64,000 bases of DNA, taken from contig JBCCTU010000001.1 of NCBI GenBank assembly GCA_039198065.1, forward strand, positions 434,001-498,000, written 5' to 3'. The notes below the pieces were generated by a model that was not told the origin of the DNA, made no database searches, and saw nothing but the letters and a program-made list of their open reading frames with translations. The DNA comes from CALHVX01 sp039198065. GTDB lineage: Bacteria > Pseudomonadota > Gammaproteobacteria > Pseudomonadales > Azotimanducaceae. The position numbers and the translations under genes are program-made. Shown piece after piece: positions 24,514 through 33,877 of this stretch (position 1 is the first letter of the stretch; each line of letters opens with the position of its first letter).

Positions 24514-26004
24514 ATGCTTGGCTTTGCCCTCGAACTGGCGGCCTGGTTGCACCAGGACCAGCAGCGACCCCAGCGCGAACGGCACCGGCGCGATCGTAGC
24601 CTGGCTACGGAAAACGACCTCGGCACCATTGAAGACTCATCGGCTGCCCGCCTTCGTGCATTGGTTACCTGGTGGCGCGCTGTGCCCCGGGGTGAACACG
24701 CGTTGCCGATTGATGAGCGGCGGGTTGAGCGCACCCGGACCCTCCTCTCCGTCGCGCTGTTTGTCCTCGGTCTGGTCCTTGGCAGCGGTGTGGCGGGGGC
24801 CGCGTTGCGCTACGACGGCACGGCACCGGTCAACCTCATCGGCGCCCTAGCCTGGCTTGTGTTCTTGCCCGGCATTTTTCTCTTGCTTTCGTTGGTGCTG
24901 CTCCCGGGCCGTATACCGCTCGCGGGCTGGCTGCAGGATATTCTCGCGACGCTGAGCCCGGGTCAGTGGGCGTCCCAGTGGATGAATCGGCGTTTTCGGG
25001 GCCTGGACCTCGGCTGGCGCAGTCAGAACCCGCGCTATCTGGGCGACAGCGAACCGGTCTTGGATCTGCCGGGACTCGCACGGTTGGCGAAGTGGCAGAT
25101 GCTGCTCTTTTCGCAGCAATTGGCGACCGGATACGCCCTCGGCGCCGTCGGAACCCTCATCGGGCTAATTGCCTTCACCGATATGGCCTTTGGCTGGAGT
25201 ACGACACTCGATGTCCCCTCCGGAGCTGTTGCCGATGGCGTCCGGTGGTTGAGCCAACCCTGGGGTTGGCTGTGGCCGGCTGCGGCACCGTCGCTGGAGC
25301 TGGTGGAAAACTCGCGATTCTTCCGCGCTGCCGGCATCGAGGCCGCTGTGGCTCCGCAGCTCGGGCGCTGGTGGCCGTTCCTGTTGATGACGTTGCTGGT
25401 GTACGGCGTATTGCCACGCCTTTTATTGCTCTGGTTCGCTCGCCGGCGGCTGCGCGCAGCAGAACATCGGCTGCTCCTGCGTAATCCAGCGGTCGATCGG
25501 CTGCTTCAACGCCTGACAACGCCGCTCGCCGAGCACCATCGCCCGCCCCCGGAAGAAGGTCGGCACGAGGGACTTCCGCAGGCGATGGTCGCAGCGCCAT
25601 CGGCGCCAGCGTTGGAACTCGATGGGGAGCTGCAGGTGATTGTTTGGAACGATGCGATTGATGCAACCGGGCTGGAAGGCCGGTTTCCGGCGATCGAAGC
25701 AGGAACACTTCAACCGCTGGAGCTCGGCTCTACGCTGTCGCTTGCGCAGGAGCAGGCGAGCCTTGCGGCACTACCCGAGACGACCCGGTTAGTGGTCTTT
25801 GCGAAGGCCTGGGAGCCGCCGTTGCTCGAGTTTCAGGATTTGCTTCTGCGGCTGGCAGAGCGGCTCAAACCGGCGGGGCGGGTGCTCGTTGTACCCGTGG
25901 GTGTTGCCGGCGGGTCGGCAACGGAGGGCGACCTGGCTGTCTGGCGCCAGACACTGCAACTCTTAGACGACGTGCGGCTCCAGCTGTGGGATCCGCCTTC
26001 GTGA
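24514..26004 (+). CDS. DUF2868 multi-pass membrane protein
   Basis: A 496-residue protein. After a charged N-terminal region it has several membrane segments: LLSVALFVLGLVLGSGVAGA (about 76-96), IGALAWLVFLPGIFLLLSLV (about 108-130), a segment around YALGAVGTLIGLIAFTDM, and FLLMTLLVYGVLPRLLLLWF. A cytoplasmic C-terminal domain follows (LELDGELQVIVWNDAID; TRLVVFAKAWEPPLLEFQDL). This layout and the next gene match the DUF2868/DUF3482 pair seen in Proteobacteria, whose function is not known. The 3' end overlaps the next gene as GTGA. I infer a membrane partner for the GTPase that follows. Confidence 0.82.
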   Translation: MLGFALELAAWLHQDQQRPQRERHRRDRSLATENDLGTIEDSSAARLRALVTWWRAVPRGEHALPIDERRVERTRTLLSVALFVLGLVLGSGVAGAALRYDGTAPVNLIGALAWLVFLPGIFLLLSLVLLPGRIPLAGWLQDILATLSPGQWASQWMNRRFRGLDLGWRSQNPRYLGDSEPVLDLPGLARLAKWQMLLFSQQLATGYALGAVGTLIGLIAFTDMAFGWSTTLDVPSGAVADGVRWLSQPWGWLWPAAAPSLELVENSRFFRAAGIEAAVAPQLGRWWPFLLMTLLVYGVLPRLLLLWFARRRLRAAEHRLLLRNPAVDRLLQRLTTPLAEHHRPPPEEGRHEGLPQAMVAAPSAPALELDGELQVIVWNDAIDATGLEGRFPAIEAGTLQPLELGSTLSLAQEQASLAALPETTRLVVFAKAWEPPLLEFQDLLLRLAERLKPAGRVLVVPVGVAGGSATEGDLAVWRQTLQLLDDVRLQLWDPPS

Positions 26005-27449
26005 GCGCGCCGCGGTTTGCCGTCATCGGTCACCCGAACAAGGGCAAGAGCAGCATTGTGGCAACGCTGGCGGAGGACGACAGCATCCACGTCTCACCCA
26101 TGCCGGGCACGACCCGAAAAGCCCGCAGCTTCCGCTTTGAGATTGACGGCGTACTCCAGTACGAACTGATCGACACACCGGGATTTCAGCGGGCGCGGGA
26201 GCTGCTTGCCTGGCTGGAAGCGCGGGCTGCGGACGCCGATAGCGGGGCAGCGGAGCGGCCGGCGATCGTGGCGGAGTTTGTCACCGCGCATCGGGACGAT
26301 CCGCGCTTTGCCGATGAATGCGAGCTGCTGTCGCCGCTCGTCGAAGGCGCGGGCATCCTCTATGTCGTCGACGGCGCGAAACCCTACGGCCGCGAGTACG
26401 AGTTGGAAATGGAAGTGCTGCGCTGGACCGGGCGTCCGAGAATGGCGCTGATCAACCTCATCGGCGAAGGCGATTACCGAGCCGAATGGCGTGAAGCCCT
26501 TGGGCAGTATTTCTCCATCGTGCGTGAGTTCAACGCGGTGTTTGCGGATTTTGAGAAACGTCTCGAGTTGCTCGACGGGTTCGCCGCCTTAGACGAGAGT
26601 TGGCGTGCGCCTCTGCGCGCAGCGGTTGCGGAGCTGACCCGCTCTCGGGAGCGGCGCAGACAGGACACCGCTGCGGAGCTTGCCTCGCTGTTGGCCGAGG
26701 CACTGACGCTGACGCAGCAGCGAGCGGTTGCGGACGACCTTGAGGATGAATCCAGGCACGCGCTCGAACTGGAACTGACCGATCGTTTGAAGGCTGGTAT
26801 CAGCCAGCGTGAGCAACGATGGCGCCGCAGCGTTGCCGACCTGTATCGCCACTATGAGCTGCGGGATGCGCAAGACTCGGCCACCGCCCGGGTCATTGAC
26901 GCGGAACTGTTTGCCGAAGAAACGTGGCAGCTGTTTGGCCTGTCGCGGCAGCAGCTGGTGGTCACGGGGGCCGTGTCCGGTGGAGTACTGGGTTCCGGTT
27001 TCGATCTACTGCTCGGTGGCAGCTCCCTCATGCTTGGGGCATCGGTCGGTGCCGTGGTTGGTGGTGTTGGCGCATGGTTTGGAGGCGATGAACTGGCCAA
27101 GGTGCGCCTGCTCGGTCAGCGGTTGGGCGGTAACACGCTGCAGGTGGGTCCGGTCAGCGACCCCAACTTCCCCTGGGTTCTCCTTGGCCGGGCTTGGACG
27201 TACCAACACATCGTGTCCGAGCGCAATCATGCGCGACGGGAGGCGCTGGCCTTCGATTTAACGCAGGTTCGGCATCAGGTTGATCAACTACCGGGTACGC
27301 TACGGCGCAAGCTGGCCCGGTGCTTTACGCGCCTTAGCCGTGATGGGCAAAGCGCTGAGATACTCGCGGAACTCACCGAGTTGCTCGATGAAGTGTTACA
27401 GCACGATCCGGCATCAGACCCATCGACCGCGACAGGATCGCAGGATTGA
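26001..27449 (+). CDS. GTPase with DUF3482 domain
   Basis: A 482-residue Era/EngA-like GTPase. G1 is GHPNKGKSSI, the G2 threonines lie in MPGTTRKARSF, G3 is LIDTPGFQRA, and G4 is atypical (ALINLIGEGDY instead of NKxD). A helical middle region follows, then a glycine-rich hydrophobic pair of segments (VTGAVSGGVLGSGFDLLLGG; LMLGASVGAVVGGVGAWFGG) that could insert into membrane. I chose GTG 26001, which overlaps the upstream stop as GTGA, over ATG 25986. Coupled translation with DUF2868 suggests a complex. The cellular role is unknown. Confidence 0.82.
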   Translation: MSAPRFAVIGHPNKGKSSIVATLAEDDSIHVSPMPGTTRKARSFRFEIDGVLQYELIDTPGFQRARELLAWLEARAADADSGAAERPAIVAEFVTAHRDDPRFADECELLSPLVEGAGILYVVDGAKPYGREYELEMEVLRWTGRPRMALINLIGEGDYRAEWREALGQYFSIVREFNAVFADFEKRLELLDGFAALDESWRAPLRAAVAELTRSRERRRQDTAAELASLLAEALTLTQQRAVADDLEDESRHALELELTDRLKAGISQREQRWRRSVADLYRHYELRDAQDSATARVIDAELFAEETWQLFGLSRQQLVVTGAVSGGVLGSGFDLLLGGSSLMLGASVGAVVGGVGAWFGGDELAKVRLLGQRLGGNTLQVGPVSDPNFPWVLLGRAWTYQHIVSERNHARREALAFDLTQVRHQVDQLPGTLRRKLARCFTRLSRDGQSAEILAELTELLDEVLQHDPASDPSTATGSQD

Positions 27450-27454
27450 GAGCT

Positions 27455-28528
27455 ATGGCAGACGACGCAGGGCAACTCATACACGACGCAGAGACGACAC
27501 CGGTACCCCAACGGCGGCTACGGTCGAGGGACTTTCTCGATCGAGGACGCTTTGCCACCAGCCCGCTGCAGATTCCCCTGGCGGGCTGGCGCGATGTGCT
27601 GCTGCGAGTGAAACATGAAGCACAGCGGGACAACCTGTCGCTGATTGCCGCGGGTATGGCGTTCTGGGCGCTGCTATCGGTCGCACCTGCGCTTGCTCTG
27701 CTGGTGTCCATTTACGGGCTGCTGATCACGCCGGAGGTGCTCGCTGATCAGGTGGATCAGCTGGCGGTCTATCTGCCGGCGTCTGCCAACGAGGTGCTCG
27801 TGGGGCAACTGACGGATCTGGCGACGATTGAGTACAGCACCTTAAGCTTCAGTATTCTGGCGTCGGCCGCGGTGTCGTTGTGGAGTGCATCGAAGTCCAT
27901 GGCGGCGCTGTTTGCAGGTATGAATGCGGTCTATGACGAAGAAGAGCAGCGCTCCTACTGGCTGCGCAGCGCGCAATCGGTTGGCTTTACGCTGGCGGCG
28001 CTGGTGCTCTTTGTAGTCATGCTGCTGAGCCTTGCGATCGTGCCTTCGGTAGTCGGTTACCTTGAGCTTTCGAGTCTGGATTTCGCGCTGCTGCGCGGTG
28101 GAAGCTTGCTGATTGTTGGGCTGAGCATGATGCTGGCGTTGACGGTTCTCTACCGCTACGGGCCAAGTCGGCGCCAGGCCCGTTGGCGCTGGGTTGCCAG
28201 CGGCGCTGTGGGTGCGTTTGTCGTCTGGGTGATCGCCAGTGCTGTGTTGTCCTGGTATGCGCAGCGGTTCGACAGCTTCCAGGAAACCTACGGCGCGCTT
28301 TATGCGGTCGTCGTGCTGCTGTTCTGGTTCTACTTTTCGGCTTACGCCGTACTCCTCGGTGGCGAGCTTAACGCCGAGCTCGAACACCAAACCGAAGTCG
28401 ACTCCACCGTCGGAGAGGAACTCCCCTTGGGAGAGCGGGGAGCCGTGATGGCCGACAACGTTGGACCGGTGCCAAGCTGGAGCCGGCTCTATCCAGATGC
28501 GGACGCGGCGACGGAGCGTCAGTCATGA
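27455..28528 (+). CDS. YihY/virulence factor BrkB family membrane protein
   Basis: A 357-residue inner-membrane protein with six predicted helices. Family marks are the N-terminal DNLSLIAAGMAFWALLSVAP region, SILASAAVSLWSASKSMAAL, the PSRRQARWRWVASGAVGAFV loop-helix and the closing VVLLFWFYFSAYAVLLGGEL helix followed by NAELEH. YihY/BrkB proteins were once called ribonuclease BN; the biochemical role is uncertain. ATG 27455 lies 5 bp after the DUF3482 stop. The stop overlaps the methyltransferase start as ATGA, so this run of genes is one operon. Confidence 0.9.
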   Translation: MADDAGQLIHDAETTPVPQRRLRSRDFLDRGRFATSPLQIPLAGWRDVLLRVKHEAQRDNLSLIAAGMAFWALLSVAPALALLVSIYGLLITPEVLADQVDQLAVYLPASANEVLVGQLTDLATIEYSTLSFSILASAAVSLWSASKSMAALFAGMNAVYDEEEQRSYWLRSAQSVGFTLAALVLFVVMLLSLAIVPSVVGYLELSSLDFALLRGGSLLIVGLSMMLALTVLYRYGPSRRQARWRWVASGAVGAFVVWVIASAVLSWYAQRFDSFQETYGALYAVVVLLFWFYFSAYAVLLGGELNAELEHQTEVDSTVGEELPLGERGAVMADNVGPVPSWSRLYPDADAATERQS

Positions 28529-29115
28529 CGGTCACCGATCGAGTGCGCTGGGACGAGCGCTACGCACGGGGCGATTACGGCAATCGCGTACAGCCGTCGA
28601 CTTGGCTCGAACGCCAGACACAGGGTCGTCGGCTGGACGGCTTGCGGGTTCTCGACGTTGCCTGCGGTGCGGGACGCAACGCTCTCTATCTGGCCGCGCG
28701 GGGTGCGAGCGTCACGGGTATCGACCTGTCTAAGGTCGGCCTCGAGCGGGCGGCGGACCGAGCGCTCCAGGCTCGGCTGCCGATCAGCTGGGTACAGGCG
28801 GACCTCGCCGATGGCTGGCGCGCGGTGGGTCTTGCCGGGCGGTTTGATCTCATCGTTATCGTCCGCTACCTCAACCTGCCATTGGTGACCGAACTCATCG
28901 ATCATCTGACACCTGGCGGGCTACTGCTTACCGAAGTCCATGCGCGTGCTGATCGCCCGGTGGTTGGCCCGCAGTCCGATCGCTTTCGTGTTCAGCCCGC
29001 GGAGCTCTGGGCTGCAGGGCAATCGGCCGAGCGCGTTGCCTTCGAGCAGGGTTACTTTGAAGACACCGACGGGCGGCTGGCGAGTCTTGCTCGGCTAGCG
29101 GTGCGGCATCGCTAG
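28525..29115 (+). CDS. Class I SAM-dependent methyltransferase (TehB-like)
   Basis: A 196-residue protein. The SAM-binding motif I is VLDVACGAGRNALYLAARGA, motif II is VTGIDLSKVGLERA, and motif IV/V is FDLIVIVRYLNLPL then LTPGGLLLTEVHA. The pattern W-DERYARGDYGNR near the N-terminus resembles small TehB-type methyltransferases; a thiol or metalloid substrate is possible but not shown. Its ATG overlaps the upstream stop as ATGA. It is the last gene of the ypfJ-DUF2868-DUF3482-brkB run and meets the hybrid kinase gene tail-to-tail with 9 bp between. Confidence 0.82.
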   Translation: MTVTDRVRWDERYARGDYGNRVQPSTWLERQTQGRRLDGLRVLDVACGAGRNALYLAARGASVTGIDLSKVGLERAADRALQARLPISWVQADLADGWRAVGLAGRFDLIVIVRYLNLPLVTELIDHLTPGGLLLTEVHARADRPVVGPQSDRFRVQPAELWAAGQSAERVAFEQGYFEDTDGRLASLARLAVRHR

Positions 29116-29124
29116 GCGGGTCGA

Positions 29125-30945
29125 TCAGCCGGCGGCACGCAGGTCTTCGATCGCGGCGCGCAGCTGACCCAATCGAAATGGTTTTGACAGGAAGTGAACG
29201 CCAACCTCGGGGGCGGTCGGTTGACCGCTGCCGGAAATGAGCAGCGTTGGCAGGCTGGGGTAGCGCGCCCGGGCCAGCGTCGCAAACTCGGTACCGCTCA
29301 TGTGAGGCAAGCGCACATCGGATACCAGCAGGTCAGGGGCCTGTTGGTCGAGAAACGCCATGGCTTCCTCGGCGCTGGCGGCCTGGGAAACCTGGTAGCC
29401 GTCGGCTTCGAGGTGCGATGCGACCACGTCGCGGACCTTGTCTTCGTCTTCGATCAGGATGACGCGGCCCGTGTAACCAGCACGCGATAAACCGTCGATT
29501 TTCGCGGGTTCTGGATTGGCTTCGAGATCCAAGGGCGTCGGTTTTGCGACCGTTACCGGCTCGGACTCATCCATTGTTTCCTCGTTCCCGATCGGAACGC
29601 CGAAGCACGGTAGAAATAGCTGCGCGCAGCATCCCCGGTCTTCGTTGTTGGCGAGCGCCAACGCGCCCCGGTGTGTCGTCGCGATCGCGTGGCTGCTGGC
29701 CAGACCAAGACCGGAACCCTGGTCCAACGGCTTGGTAGAGAAGAACGGCTCGAAGGCATTCTGCTGGGCGATGGCGCTTAAGCCAACACCGCGGTCGACG
29801 ACGCTGAGCACGGCGTAGTGCCCCGCATTGATGCCGACAGCACTGGCCTCGTCGACCGTCAGCTGGCGGTGGCGCCAGCGAAACACAATGGGTTCTCCGG
29901 GAGTACTGGCGTCGGCTGCGTTGGTAATCAGGTTGAGCAGGATTTGCAGCAGCTCTGACGGGCGGATCTCGACGCGGCAGGGTTCCGTGACTTCTTCAAG
30001 GATATGCAGAGGATTTCGCGGTGCGGCCATGCGCAGCTGGGGCATCTGTTCCGTGAGCACGGTGCCGAGTTCAATGCGTGGTGGGCGGGCCGTGGCTAAC
30101 GGATTCGACGCTCGACCCAGGGCGAGCAGTTGGCCGGTGAGATCCTTGGCCGCCTCGACGGCGCTCAGAATTCCCTGCTGCTCATCTCCGGGAGGCAGTG
30201 CCTCGGCGTATCCCGATACAATCATCAACAGATTGTTGTAGTCGTGGGCGGCTCCGGAGGCGATCTTTGCCATGCCCTGCAGCCGCTGAATCTCCGCGTC
30301 CCGGGACTGATACTTCAGCAGTCGGCGGTTCGCGGCGGCCTCGTTTTCCGCCGCGCGTTGTCGCGAGCGCTCGACAATGTAGGCTGCGCCACCGATGGCC
30401 AGACTCATGATTGAGGTCGTCCAGGCGAGGCCGAATTGGCCGCTCTCTCCCGAGGGAGACAGAGCTAACGCGTCGGCGGCACAGTACAGCGCGATGCCAA
30501 CGCTCCACAGCAGGCCTTGGTGGGGTCCGGCAATAAAGGTGGTGATGATTGGCAACGCCAGCAGCGTCGGCATGGCAAACTGGTTAGTCTCGTTCAGGCT
30601 GCCGGCGATCTGTACGAAGATCAGTGCTGCAAGCACGTGGGTCGCTAGCGACACGGAGCGGCTGAGGTGTAGCAGGGGCAGAACCAGCACCGTTGGCACG
30701 ACGCCGGCTACCACGAGGGTAGCTTCCGGAATCAGACCCATGAGAGACAGCAAGGCGCTCGTTGGCAGCGCGACCAAGATCACCATTACCAGGGCGACAA
30801 GCAGCAGCTCCGCGCGGCGGCGTTCGTCAGAACTGTCGCTGCGAAAGCTGGGTGGTAAGAGTCGATCGACTGCGCGTGGCAACAACGGCGCAACCTCTGT
30901 GCTCCGAATGAGTGTCAACCTAACCGGACGCTTGATGTGACGCAA
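29125..30945 (-). CDS. Membrane hybrid histidine kinase with C-terminal receiver
   Basis: About 606 residues. The N-terminal part has around six membrane helices (from LLLVALVMVILVALPTSALL to AWTTSIMSLAIGGAAYIVE) with no obvious sensory domain. The kinase core has H-box ASGAAHDYNNLLMIVSG, N-box LLNLITNAADAS, G1 SVVDRGVGLS, F-box FEPFFSTK and G2 GSGLGLASSHAI. A receiver domain follows (VILIEDEDKVRDVV; phosphoacceptor Asp in LLVSDVRLPHMSG; Lys in FLSKPF). The AHDYNN-type H-box is typical of hybrid kinases. TTG 30945 is the furthest start in frame and is not secure; it overlaps the divergent GTG 30937. The output partner is not in the window. Confidence 0.88.
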   Translation of the reverse strand: MRHIKRPVRLTLIRSTEVAPLLPRAVDRLLPPSFRSDSSDERRRAELLLVALVMVILVALPTSALLSLMGLIPEATLVVAGVVPTVLVLPLLHLSRSVSLATHVLAALIFVQIAGSLNETNQFAMPTLLALPIITTFIAGPHQGLLWSVGIALYCAADALALSPSGESGQFGLAWTTSIMSLAIGGAAYIVERSRQRAAENEAAANRRLLKYQSRDAEIQRLQGMAKIASGAAHDYNNLLMIVSGYAEALPPGDEQQGILSAVEAAKDLTGQLLALGRASNPLATARPPRIELGTVLTEQMPQLRMAAPRNPLHILEEVTEPCRVEIRPSELLQILLNLITNAADASTPGEPIVFRWRHRQLTVDEASAVGINAGHYAVLSVVDRGVGLSAIAQQNAFEPFFSTKPLDQGSGLGLASSHAIATTHRGALALANNEDRGCCAQLFLPCFGVPIGNEETMDESEPVTVAKPTPLDLEANPEPAKIDGLSRAGYTGRVILIEDEDKVRDVVASHLEADGYQVSQAASAEEAMAFLDQQAPDLLVSDVRLPHMSGTEFATLARARYPSLPTLLISGSGQPTAPEVGVHFLSKPFRLGQLRAAIEDLRAAG

Positions 30946-31356
30946 TCGTCTGAGTTGACACCATCGCTTTGGTCACAGCTGCTTAGCCGGACTCGGCGTT
31001 GGTTGCTGCGCATGTGGCGCCTGCGCGGCGGTGGGTTCTACGGCTTGGGGTTCGTGCTCGTTTTCGTTGTCCATGAAGTGCGTTCATTGTTTGGCCAGGT
31101 TGCGGAGAGCACCAGTGCGGCGGACTTTCTCACCTCCCAAGCGCTTGAGATGGTCATCCGCCTGTTCAGCGAAAGCTGGATCAACTTTCTTTACGCGGCG
31201 ATCTGGCCTTTATTGCTGCTTGGCTGGGCCGGTGGCTACGGCTTCCTGATGCTCATCCTTGGCTTCGTTGTATTCGACCGTTGGGGCAAGCCCGCGCTTA
31301 ACGCGTTCTTCGAGCTGGAGACCGAGAAGGACGACGGCTCAGAGCCCCCGCCTTGA
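30937..31356 (+). CDS. Small two-helix membrane protein of unknown function
   Basis: A 139-residue protein starting at GTG 30937. After a basic N-terminus (SRTRRWLLRMWRLRGGG) there is a first hydrophobic segment (FYGLGFVLVFVVHEVRSLF), an amphipathic middle part (LEMVIRLFSESWINF) and a second long hydrophobic stretch (LYAAIWPLLLLGWAGGYGFL), then an acidic tail. I do not recognise a family. It starts back-to-back with, and probably overlaps by up to 9 bp, the hybrid kinase gene, so the promoters must lie within each other's coding sequence or the annotated starts are too far upstream. An in-frame TTG at 30955 is an alternative. Confidence 0.6.
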   Translation: MTQSSELTPSLWSQLLSRTRRWLLRMWRLRGGGFYGLGFVLVFVVHEVRSLFGQVAESTSAADFLTSQALEMVIRLFSESWINFLYAAIWPLLLLGWAGGYGFLMLILGFVVFDRWGKPALNAFFELETEKDDGSEPPP

Positions 31357-31510
31357 GTGTTGGTCGAGCGCGAACCTATTCCAGAAAAGAAAGTATTGAT
31401 TTTCAAACATTCCATATTCCCTTGATCAGAGCGCTGGTAAGGTGCGCGGCCTGAATCTCAGGGCGGCTTGTCGTATGGCCGCTTTTAATCCTAATTGAGA
31501 GGGGAACGCT

Positions 31511-33112
31511 GTGACCGGTTATCTTCAGCAGATCGAAGACGTTAAAAAAGAGATCCAACAAAAGCGCGAGTGGGCTGCCATCAGCCCGGAAAACGTCGTT
31601 CGCATGCGCATGCAGAACCGTTTCCAGACCGGAATCGAAATTGCTCAGTACACGGCAGACATCATGCGTCGCGACATGGCGGCCTACGACGCCGATGCCA
31701 GTCAGTACACGCAATCCCTGGGCTGCTGGCATGGGTTTGTTGCTCAGCAGATGATGATGTCTATCAAGAAGCATCAGCAGACCACTCAGCGTCGCTACGT
31801 CTATTTGTCCGGCTGGATGGTTGCTGCGCTTCGCTCCGAGTTTGGTCCGCTTCCCGACCAGAGCATGCATGAGAAGACCAGCGTTCCGGCGCTGATCGAA
31901 GAAATCTACACCTTCCTTAAGCAAGCCGATGCGCGCGAGTTGCGGCATATCTTCGTAGAGCTGGACGAGGCCCGGGCCAAGGGCGAAAACGCGCAGCCGA
32001 TCATTGATCGGATCGATAACTACGAAACGCACGTGGTTCCGATCATCGCCGACATTGATGCCGGCTTCGGCAACGAGGAGGCCACGTACCTGCTGGCCAA
32101 GAAAATGATCGAAGCGGGTGCCTGCGCCATCCAGATCGAAAACCAGGTGTCGGACGCTAAGCAGTGCGGGCACCAGGCTGGCAAGGTCACGGTTCCGCAC
32201 GAAGACTTTGTGTCAAAGCTCAACGCCGTTCGATACGCGTTTCTCGAGCTCGGTATCGACAACGGCATCATCGTTGCGCGTACCGATTCACTTGGCGCCG
32301 GCCTTACTCAAAAGATCCCGGTCTCAAAGCAGGATGGGGATCTGGGCAGCAAGTACAACGCGTTCCTGGAAACAGAAGAGGTCAAAGACGTTTCCGACCT
32401 GAAGGAAGGCGATATTACGTTCCACAAGGATGGCAAGCTGCATCACCCGGTACGGCTAGACAACGGCCTGTACGCGTTCAAGGAAAATACCGGCTTCGAC
32501 CGGGTGGTGCTTGATTGTGTGACCAGCCTCGAGCACGGGGCAGACCTGCTCTGGATTGAAACGGAGCGACCGAACGTTGCGCAGATCGCCGAGATGGTCA
32601 ATGAGATTCGAAAGTCTCGCCCGGACGCGAAGCTCGTATACAACAACTCTCCTTCCTTCAACTGGACGCTGAAATTCCGGGAGCAGGTCTACGCCGATTG
32701 GAAGGCGGAGGGTAAAGACGTTTCCATGTATCCGGACCCTGCGCACTTCGAAAAGGGCCTGATGGACGTACGCCTCGACGACTCGGAACTTGCCGTTGAA
32801 GCCGATCGGCAGATCCAGCAGTTCCAGGCCGACGCGGCCCGCGAAGCCGGCATCTTCCATCACCTGATCACGCTACCGACCTACCATACGGCAGCGCTGT
32901 CTACCGACATTCTGTCGGAGGGCTACTTCGGTGATATGGGTATGCTCGCTTACGTGCGTGATGTGCAACGTCGTGAGAGCCGGCGCGATCTTGCTGCGGT
33001 CAAGCACCAGGATCTTGCCGGCTCGAACATTGGCGACGACCACAAAGAGTACTTCCTGGGCGAAAAGGCGCTGCTTGCCGGCGGTACGGCCAACACCATG
33101 AATCAGTTCTGA
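31511..33112 (+). CDS. aceA: Isocitrate lyase
   Basis: A 533-residue enzyme of the glyoxylate shunt that splits isocitrate into succinate and glyoxylate. The signature is KQCGHQAGKVTVPHEDF (K-x-C-G-H catalytic cysteine). IADIDAGFGNEEATYLLAK carries metal-binding acidic residues, and NNSPSFNWTLKF is the conserved C-terminal motif. Length and the KQCGH variant fit the long, about 530-residue isocitrate lyase type of Pseudomonas and many marine Gammaproteobacteria, not the 430-residue E. coli type. GTG 31511 is preceded by GAGAGGGG. It stands alone with about 150 bp of upstream AT-richer sequence. No malate synthase is seen in the window. Confidence 0.95.
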   Translation: MTGYLQQIEDVKKEIQQKREWAAISPENVVRMRMQNRFQTGIEIAQYTADIMRRDMAAYDADASQYTQSLGCWHGFVAQQMMMSIKKHQQTTQRRYVYLSGWMVAALRSEFGPLPDQSMHEKTSVPALIEEIYTFLKQADARELRHIFVELDEARAKGENAQPIIDRIDNYETHVVPIIADIDAGFGNEEATYLLAKKMIEAGACAIQIENQVSDAKQCGHQAGKVTVPHEDFVSKLNAVRYAFLELGIDNGIIVARTDSLGAGLTQKIPVSKQDGDLGSKYNAFLETEEVKDVSDLKEGDITFHKDGKLHHPVRLDNGLYAFKENTGFDRVVLDCVTSLEHGADLLWIETERPNVAQIAEMVNEIRKSRPDAKLVYNNSPSFNWTLKFREQVYADWKAEGKDVSMYPDPAHFEKGLMDVRLDDSELAVEADRQIQQFQADAAREAGIFHHLITLPTYHTAALSTDILSEGYFGDMGMLAYVRDVQRRESRRDLAAVKHQDLAGSNIGDDHKEYFLGEKALLAGGTANTMNQF

Positions 33113-33199
33113 TTCAGTCCTGACGCGGCGAGGGCTTGGTGATCCAAGTTCTCGACGTACCTCACCTTCCAGCACCGGGGTTCTGGCACCGGTGCCCCC

Positions 33200-33877
33200 T
33201 CAGCGGTCGCCGTGGAGCTTGCGCGTCAGCGAGTCGATTTCCGCCTGCAGGGATTCGATGCGCGCCCGGATGTCTGCTGCGTTTTCCGGTTCTTGCGTCG
33301 ACTCCTGCTTTGCTTCGAGCTCTCTGTTTATCGGTGATGCGCGGGGCGCCGATACAACCGCCGTCGCACTCGTCGAGAACCGATGGGTGTATTCGAAGTC
33401 CCGGCGCCCACTGCGTTTCGAAAGCCGCAGGACGAGTGGATCGGGTTCGCGGCAGATAAGGGCTTCGAGGGTGGCTTCAACGGCGCCGTTGTCCTCGAAG
33501 ACATGCAGCCGAGGGCTGCGAGCGCGCAGCTCCCCCGGTGTCTGAGGGCCACGGAGCAGCATCAGAGTCAGGATGGCGTAGGCCGGCGGATCGAGTTCCA
33601 GATCGCCAAAGGGCGTGTTGCAAAACCGATGGCTGTATTTAGTCACGCGGCTTTTAAAGTTTTCATCGCGCACGACCAGATGGCGCTCGGCGAGACGGTT
33701 GGCGCAGCCCTCCACTTCGCCCGGGGTGAGCTTCATTACCGGTTCTCGGCTCGACTTCTGGTTGCACGCGGCGATAAGCGCGTTCAGCGTCAGCGGGTAC
33801 TGATCCGGTGTAGTGACTGATTTTTCCAGCAGGCAACCGATGATCCGCTGCTCGATCGGGTCGAGGGCTTCGATCAT
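33200..33877 (-). CDS. yceH: YceH family protein (UPF0502/DUF480)
   Basis: A 225-residue protein. Conserved stretches LDPIEQRIIGCLLEKSVTTP, YPLTLNALIAACNQKSSREP and VEGCANRLAERHLV make two winged-helix domains typical of YceH. The segment RVTKYSHRFCNTPFGDLEL and LRGPQTPGELRARS also match. The C-terminal helix (IRARIESLQAEIDSLTRKL) is coiled-coil. Its function is unknown; a nucleic-acid-binding or regulatory role is inferred from the fold. Its ATG overlaps the TGA of the upstream gene (ATGA), so the two are translated together. Confidence 0.92.
   Translation of the reverse strand: MIEALDPIEQRIIGCLLEKSVTTPDQYPLTLNALIAACNQKSSREPVMKLTPGEVEGCANRLAERHLVVRDENFKSRVTKYSHRFCNTPFGDLELDPPAYAILTLMLLRGPQTPGELRARSPRLHVFEDNGAVEATLEALICREPDPLVLRLSKRSGRRDFEYTHRFSTSATAVVSAPRASPINRELEAKQESTQEPENAADIRARIESLQAEIDSLTRKLHGDR

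Noticed and set aside
31403..32200. 265-codon open frame opposite the start of aceA
   Set aside because: Shadow of isocitrate lyase; no domain or ribosome site.
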